From: Verrucomicrobiota bacterium
Lineage (GTDB): Bacteria > Verrucomicrobiota > Verrucomicrobiia > Limisphaerales > JADJPG01
Direction: 5' to 3'
Assembly (NCBI GenBank): GCA_016713365.1
Contig: JADJPG010000016.1
Location: 1 to 14,722, forward strand
DNA: 14,722 bases
The translations under genes and the position numbers were made by a program. The notes under the pieces are model-generated. The model saw nothing but the letters and a program-made list of their open reading frames with translations, was not told where the DNA came from and made no database searches. The first letter of the stretch is position 1, and each line of letters opens with the position of its first letter. Shown here in pieces: positions 9,793-14,722 of this stretch.

Positions 9793-10359
9793 TCAGCCGG
9801 CACGGGATTTCTCGATTTCGCGGAACAGCCAGGAGCGTGCATACGCCCACAGACGACCTGCACTGCGTTCCGACAAGCCGAGCAACGTCGCCGCCTCCCG
9901 CTGTTCCAGTCCGGCAAAAAACCGGAGCTTCACCAACTCCGCCGCCTGCGCATCATGAGCCGCGAGACTTTCGAGGGCTTCGTGAACGAGCAGCAGGCTT
10001 TCGTCGTCCGCCTCGGTGGCGAGCTCAAGCGACTCGAGATCGACGCGTTCCGCTCCGCTGCCGCGTTTCTGGCTCAACTTGCGGCGCGCCGCTTCGACGA
10101 GGATGCGGCGCATCGCCTCCGCCGCCGCGCCGAAGAAATGCGCCCGGTTGCTCCACAAGCGTTCGCCGTCATCACCCAGCAATCGCAGCCACGCTTCATG
10201 CACCAGAGCCGTCGCCTGCAACGTCTGACCAGGCCGCTCCCGGGCAAGCTGCTGTGTCGCCAGCCGCCGCAACTCATCGTAAACGAGCGGCAGCAGCTGC
10301 TCCGTCGAGCCCGGCTCACCCGTCGACAACGCGTCGAGAATTCGCGTGACTTCACTCAT
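9793..10359 (-). CDS. ECF RNA polymerase sigma factor, kinase-linked type
   Basis: A 188-residue sigma factor with regions 2 and 4 only. Region 2 contains ELLRRLA-like ELRRLATQQLAR, ATALVHEAWLRLL and NRAHFFGAAAEAMRRILVE. Region 4 is VKLRFFAGLEQREAATLLGL, followed by a helix-turn-helix (SERSAGRLWAYARSWL). I chose the ATG at 10359 (MSEVTRIL) because it matches the usual start of this subfamily; the frame stays open upstream to 10494 but that stretch looks non-coding. The acidic DAED of typical ECF sigmas, which contacts RNA polymerase, is replaced by QATA (48-51). The same absence is known in kinase-activated ECFs such as EcfP/PknT of Vibrio parahaemolyticus. No anti-sigma gene is nearby; the Ser/Thr kinase gene follows at once. 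It is divergent from the oxidoreductase gene at 10500. Confidence 0.93.
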   Translation of the reverse strand: MSEVTRILDALSTGEPGSTEQLLPLVYDELRRLATQQLARERPGQTLQATALVHEAWLRLLGDDGERLWSNRAHFFGAAAEAMRRILVEAARRKLSQKRGSGAERVDLESLELATEADDESLLLVHEALESLAAHDAQAAELVKLRFFAGLEQREAATLLGLSERSAGRLWAYARSWLFREIEKSRAG

Positions 10360-10390
10360 CGCCATCCACACTAGCCAGCCGAACCATGCA

Positions 10391-10405
10391 GAAAAGCCCC
10401 TTTTC
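10391..10405. repeat. Inverted repeat in divergent intergenic region
   Basis: GAAAAG-CCC-CTTTTC, a perfect 6-bp inverted repeat with a 3-base centre, 32 bp upstream of the sigma start. It could be an operator or a small hairpin in the sigma leader. It is too short to exclude chance. Confidence 0.3.
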
Positions 10406-10453
10406 GATCCGATTCGTTTCACCACAGGCACGAGCCGCTCATCGCCGCCACGC

Positions 10454-10481
10454 TTGACTCCGCCGGGCAATTCACTGAAAT
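10454..10481 (+). promoter_or_regulatory. Candidate sigma-70-type promoter for the Gfo/Idh/MocA gene
   Basis: TTGACT (10454-10459, five of six to TTGACA), a 16-base spacer and TGAAAT (10476-10481, four of six to TATAAT). The transcript would start about 12 bases before the ATG at 10500, leaving room for almost no leader, which fits the lack of a ribosome-binding motif. The match is modest and could be chance. Confidence 0.3.
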
Positions 10482-10488
10482 GCCCGGC
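10462..10488. repeat. Perfect 8-bp inverted repeat overlapping the candidate promoter
   Basis: GCCGGGCA, 11 bases, TGCCCGGC: a perfect 8-bp stem ending 11 bases before the ATG of the oxidoreductase gene and covering the candidate promoter's spacer and -10. Each arm also begins a near-direct repeat, CGGGCAATTCACTGA and CCGGCAATCACTGA. A dimeric repressor site is a reasonable guess. There is no T-run on either strand, so it is unlikely to be a terminator. Confidence 0.4.
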
Positions 10489-10499
10489 AATCACTGAGT

Positions 10500-11569
<1,070 letters not shown>

Positions 11570-11570
11570 C

Positions 11571-11601
11571 CGCCCGCGACGGGCGTTGCCTCCTCCCTTT
11601 T
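11571..11601 (+). terminator. Possible intrinsic terminator after the oxidoreductase gene
   Basis: CGCCCG-CGA-CGGGCG (11571-11585) is a perfect 6-bp, GC-only stem one base after the restored TAG, followed by a pyrimidine-rich stretch that ends in four Ts (11598-11601). The T-run is short and set back from the stem, so termination would be weak. Its position supports the corrected gene end. Confidence 0.4.
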
Positions 11602-11636
11602 GCGCCAGCCGTCTGCCGCGACAGCCGTTTTGAATC

Positions 11637-12977
11637 GTGAAAACGAAATGGACAACTACACTCACCACGGATTGTCTCCGGCCATCATTACCACCGGGAT
11701 TCAATCATCGGAAGCCGCGGGCATTTATGCGCGACAGCTTTCGGCGCACGGGCTCTTGCGCTCGGCGGGGCGGACGTCGCGGCATTAGGCCGAGGGCCGC
11801 TGGCCGCCTTACGGCGGCAATCCCCGCCGGCCTCACCACCCTCGAAGGTCATTCGCTTGAACTCGGCGGAGTCGTCGCGATTCCCACCGGCAGATTTTCG
11901 GAACGCCGCGGACAGACACAGTTCACTTCAAACTTCGTTCGGTGGCTGGCCGGAAATTGCAGTCGGCATACGCGCCGCAGGGCCCGGCGCGCGTTTCGCC
12001 AGCATCGCCCCGGAAGGCCGCGCTCGCGTGTACAGTGGCGCTACATCGATCAGCCGGGCGGTGCGGACGGAAACACCTCCTACGGCCTGCAACGTCACGA
12101 ATCAGGAAATCACCGTGCTGCGCGCGGGCGTCGGTAGCAATTGATCTCTCACCTCAGATCAGCTTCGGTGCGACCGTGAGTGCGATCTACGAGAACCGCC
12201 TGCGGCGCCCTACATTTTCAGACGCTGACCGCGCTAGCCGGCGTCAACACGCTGCTGGATCTCCGGACGGCAGGCTGGGGCGTGAACGCGCAGTTCGGCG
12301 TGATGCTGCGTCCGCGGAAGGATCTTCAATTCGGTCTCACCTACAAAGCGCGCCGTGGTGAACAGCAAGGCGACGCCTCGGGGCAATACCGGCGTCAGCT
12401 GGCGGGCATCAACCTCGGTGCCCGCGCGACCGGACTTCCACTACGACACCGAAGTCGCGAACGCGTTTCCGCAGATGGTCAATAGGCGTTTCGGCTGGCC
12501 AGGCGTTCACCCACGTTTCGGGCTGGCAGCACGCAACTCGGTGGATCGATTGGGCGGCGCGTTGGAACTGCGCGTGAAGCGCTGCAGGCAGAGACTGCAC
12601 CGTCGGCACGGCGTGGTCGACTCGGACGACATGGACGACTTCGTGCCGCTGGACTGGAAGGATCAAGTCGTGGTCCCGTGTCGGCGCGGACTGACAGTGA
12701 CAGATTCCTCCAGCTCCGCGGCGGCTACAGCTACGGCCGCTGGCCGGTTCGGACGGCACCTTGACACCGCTCACCGCCGTAATCATGGAACACTTCGTAA
12801 CGACCGGAGCGGGCTGGCAAAGCGGCCGTTGGTCATGGACTTCGCCCTCCAATAGAGCCTGCCCGGGCACGCAGCGCGTCGGCACCAACGAACTGCGATC
12901 GGCGGCGAATCACGACAACAGCGCCACGCGCATCGGTGTGCACTGGCTGGGACTGACTACCGGCATGCGGTTTTTAA
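11637..12977 (+). CDS. OmpP1/FadL-family outer-membrane protein, many frameshifts
   Basis: Likely a beta-barrel channel for hydrophobic compounds. No frame stays open, but the fragments line up in order: start MKTKWTTTLTT (GTG 11637), then AIITTGIQSSEAAGIYAR of the signal peptide region, TTLEGHSLELGGVVAIPTGR (about 11840-11900; FadL proteins have NPAGL here and the DNA just before it reads CCCGCCGGCCTC), WRYIDQPGGADGNTSYGLQR, ITVLRAGVG, IDLSPQISFGATVSAIY, LDLRTAGWGVNAQFGVMLRP, DLQFGLTYKA, FHYDTEVANAFPQMV, VDSDDMDDFVPLDWKDQVVV, LRGGYSYG, TAVIMEHFVTTGAGWQSG, and the C-terminal strand ATRIGVHWLGLTTGMRF ending in Phe, as outer-membrane barrels do, with TAA at 12975-12977. About 446 residues, the usual family length. 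More than ten indels of one or two bases are needed. I read these as errors, not decay. Confidence 0.75.
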
Positions 12978-14013
12978 TCAGAGCCTGGCCCACAACTCCG
13001 CGCCGCGAAACGACTTGGTTTGCCATCCGCCGTCACGATTCTTCCCTTCAAGGTGAACGCCGGAACGACCTTCAAATCGCCGAGGTTCACCGTTGAACCG
13101 TCGAGCCCGGTCGAGACTTTCTGCGGCGAAAGCGCCACGCCGAGTTCCTGCATCTCCTTCATCTTCGTGTAGGCCGCAAATCGATTGTTGGGCGGAATGT
13201 TCGACGGGCTGAAGCGCCCGTCGGAATCCGTCGCGACATCAAAGCCGCGCAGGAACGCCTCCGACAGCAGCAACCGGTCCTCCGTGTTCATCGAAACGGA
13301 GGCGCCCGCGACAGGCTGGCAGTTGTTCACAACCGGCCCGTCACCACAACACCCCTTCCGTCATACGGATCAAATGAGCCTTCCCGACATCGAGGCCACG
13401 TCTCACGCTTCCCGCGGCCACCGAACGCGCCGTGATGTCCACGGTAATCGCATCAAGACCGTTCATGTAATCGAGGAAGAACTCGCCATTCTCATCCGTC
13501 ACCGCCATCGGATCGCCCCTTTCCGATCGTGCTGCTCGAATAAGTACTGGCCGTAACGTGTCACGCGCACATCGACCGCGCGCCGACCACCGGCTTGACA
13601 ACGGATCGATCAACTTCGCCAACACGCGGTTCTGATTAGCATGTTCGTCATCAACAGGCGGCTTCAGCTCAGGTGCGCGCCGCCGAAGAGCGGTCACGTC
13701 GCGAATGAAATCCGGCCGGTGCCTTCGCGGGCACCAACCTAGCCCGGAACATCGCTTCGAATCCACCGGCTCAATGAGAAACTTACCCTCGGCATCCCGT
13801 CCGCGCGCGTTCACGCAATCCGGATAACACGTCGGACACAACACCGCCGGAGCCTCGCGCGGCGCGGCCGATGAACGAGCACCCACGTTGCTGACCGGAC
13901 CCGCAGCCCGGATCAATCACGCCCTCGATGCCGCCTGGCTCCTCCGCTGCCCGACCCGTCAATGCAACCAGCAGTCCGAGCAACAGTTGAATGACATGTC
14001 GTTTCGTCTTCAG
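12978..14013 (-). CDS. Secreted carboxypeptidase-regulatory-like domain protein, frameshifted, possibly C-truncated
   Basis: Fragments on the minus strand read in order: a signal peptide (KTKRHVIQLLLGLLVALTGR, then AAEEPGGIEG), a CPTCYPDC cysteine cluster, DAEGKFLIEPVDSK, HRPDFIRDV, VTDENGEFFLDYMNGLDAIT, ARSVAAGSVRRGLDVGK, HLIRMTEGV, PVAGASVSMNTEDR, LSEAFLRGFDVATDSDGRF, IPPNNRFAAYTKMKEMQEL, VSTGLDGSTVNLGDLKVVP and FTLKGRIVTADGKP. The repeated G-x-V/I...G-K-P and D-x-x-G-x-F patterns mark carboxypeptidase-regulatory-like (Ig-fold) repeats, found in secreted or surface proteins. There is no obvious enzyme domain. The probable start is CTG at 14013, overlapping the stop of the upstream gene as CTGA (or an ATG with a base error). 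The frames end at 12974-12980, inside or touching the last codon of the convergent FadL-like gene; as I remember the family, it usually runs some 60-80 residues further. Confidence 0.7.
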
Positions 14014-14722
14014 CGGAATTTCCTATCGCTAATTCGCGCCGCCATCAGTCGTTTCATAGCGGCCGCCGGACGCTTGCCGTCGAAATCGCGACCCTTCACC
14101 CGCGCCGCAGCGTCCACCAACACCACGGTTGGAAGCGTGTCCGCCTACCAGCGCGCCGTCACACTCCGCAGTAGCCGTCCACTCCAATCGCGTATGGATC
14201 CAGCAGCCCGCGCCAAGATTCTTCACGCCCTCCCGCGCGTCCTCGATCTGCGAATCCGTTTCACCGTCACCCACGCCGGACTACGCGCTTCCCATCGAGG
14301 CTGCCGCCGCGCTCAGCTCTTCCAGCTTCGCCGCGGAACCCGTCGCCCACTTTCCCCAGAAACAAATACCACCGGACGTCCGCGCAGGCTGAGCAGATTG
14401 AACGGTTTGCCATCCAGTTGATCGGCGGCGAAATCCATGGGCGGCTATTTGATTCGGGGAGTGCTCGCAATCTCCATTTCGAGCGTCCCCAAATCGAACT
14501 CCTGCCCGACCGGCCCCGCCAGAATAATCACCTCGCGCTTGATCGACCCGATGACTGCAGGCGCTCATAGCGCTGACGAACGCTGCCGGTCATGGGCTTC
14601 GTGGATAGATCAGGCTCAATGGCTCTACGGCGGCACATCGTCGACCCGGAAGTTGCCATCTTTGTCGAACACAAGTTCAGACTGCTGGCGCTTCTGTTCG
14701 TACTCCATCATCGCCTTGGATT
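14010..14722 (-). CDS. Carboxypeptidase-regulatory-like protein with C-terminal thioredoxin-like domain lacking CXXC, 5' partial, frameshifted
   Basis: Enters from the right edge. The first part reads AMMEYEQKRQQSELVFDKDG and NFRVDDVPP, a regulatory-like (Ig-fold) repeat that would continue into the sensor-type beta domain, then VGQEFDLGTLEMEI. From about 14445 a thioredoxin-fold domain begins: MDFAADQLDGKPFNLLSLRG (the redoxin start, usually APDF), RPVVF, FWGKWATGSAAKLEELSAA, EDAREGVKNLGAG, and a final ARVKGRDFDGKRPAAAMKR, ending TGA at 14012-14010. Where thioredoxins have W-CxxC this one has W-ATGS, so no redox-active cysteines. Several single-base indels split it (for example around 14350, 14300 and 14170); the last 100 bases are clean in one frame. 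It overlaps the next gene by four bases, so the two are an operon of related secreted proteins. Confidence 0.6.

Noticed and set aside
9636..10374. Plus-strand open frames of 237 and 210 codons
   Set aside because: Antisense of the ECF sigma gene and the start of the kinase gene.
10360..10494. N-terminal extension of the sigma factor to 10494
   Set aside because: The extra 45 residues cover the divergent promoter region and do not match the usual start of this sigma type (MS-V-T-R-L/I-L).
12409..12888. 159-codon minus-strand open frame within the FadL-like gene
   Set aside because: No recognisable motif; the plus strand has barrel strands on both sides and throughout.

Overview
The window looks like one G+C-rich bacterial contig, most likely from the Verrucomicrobiota or a neighbouring Planctomycetota/Acidobacteriota-type lineage. 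The clues are an ECF sigma factor of the kind that lacks the usual acidic region-2 motif, the large TPR-bearing Ser/Thr kinase beside it, secreted proteins with carboxypeptidase-regulatory-like domains, an atypical Gfo/Idh/MocA oxidoreductase, an OmpP1/FadL-type porin, and a lack of Shine-Dalgarno motifs. The phylum is an inference from gene content and was not tested by a search.

Layout. (A) 1-1639, plus strand: the 3' part of a hybrid sensor histidine kinase (PAS/PAC tail, HisKA, HATPase, receiver), overlapping by ATGA a single-domain response regulator. (B) 10359-1688, minus strand: seven genes in a row. In transcription order they are an ECF sigma factor, a transmembrane Ser/Thr kinase with TPRs and a C-terminal beta-sandwich domain, a homocysteine S-methyltransferase family protein with an in-frame TAG, a secreted TPR protein with histidine-rich signatures, a one-domain rhodanese, a small three-helix membrane protein, and an unusual zinc-ribbon SDR oxidoreductase. 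(C) 10360-10499: a divergent intergenic region with two inverted repeats and a candidate promoter. (D) 10500-11569, plus strand: a Gfo/Idh/MocA oxidoreductase, followed by a possible terminator. (E) 11637-12977, plus strand: a FadL/OmpP1-like outer-membrane protein broken by many small indels. (F) 14722-12978, minus strand: two tandem secreted carboxypeptidase-regulatory-like proteins, the upstream one ending in a thioredoxin-like domain without CXXC, also full of indels.

Function. The clearest functional unit is the sigma factor with its kinase, probably a signalling pair in which the kinase controls the sigma factor. The kinase+regulator pair at the left end is a second, independent signalling unit. 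I found no phage, transposon, CRISPR array, tRNA or rRNA.

Quality. Nearly every gene crosses at least one single-base indel. In the middle (about 1.7-11.5 kb) there is roughly one or fewer per gene, but both ends, especially after 11.6 kb, have one every few dozen to a few hundred bases. The conserved protein continues across each break in another frame, so I read these as consensus errors at low-coverage contig ends rather than real pseudogenes, and I give each gene its reconstructed extent.
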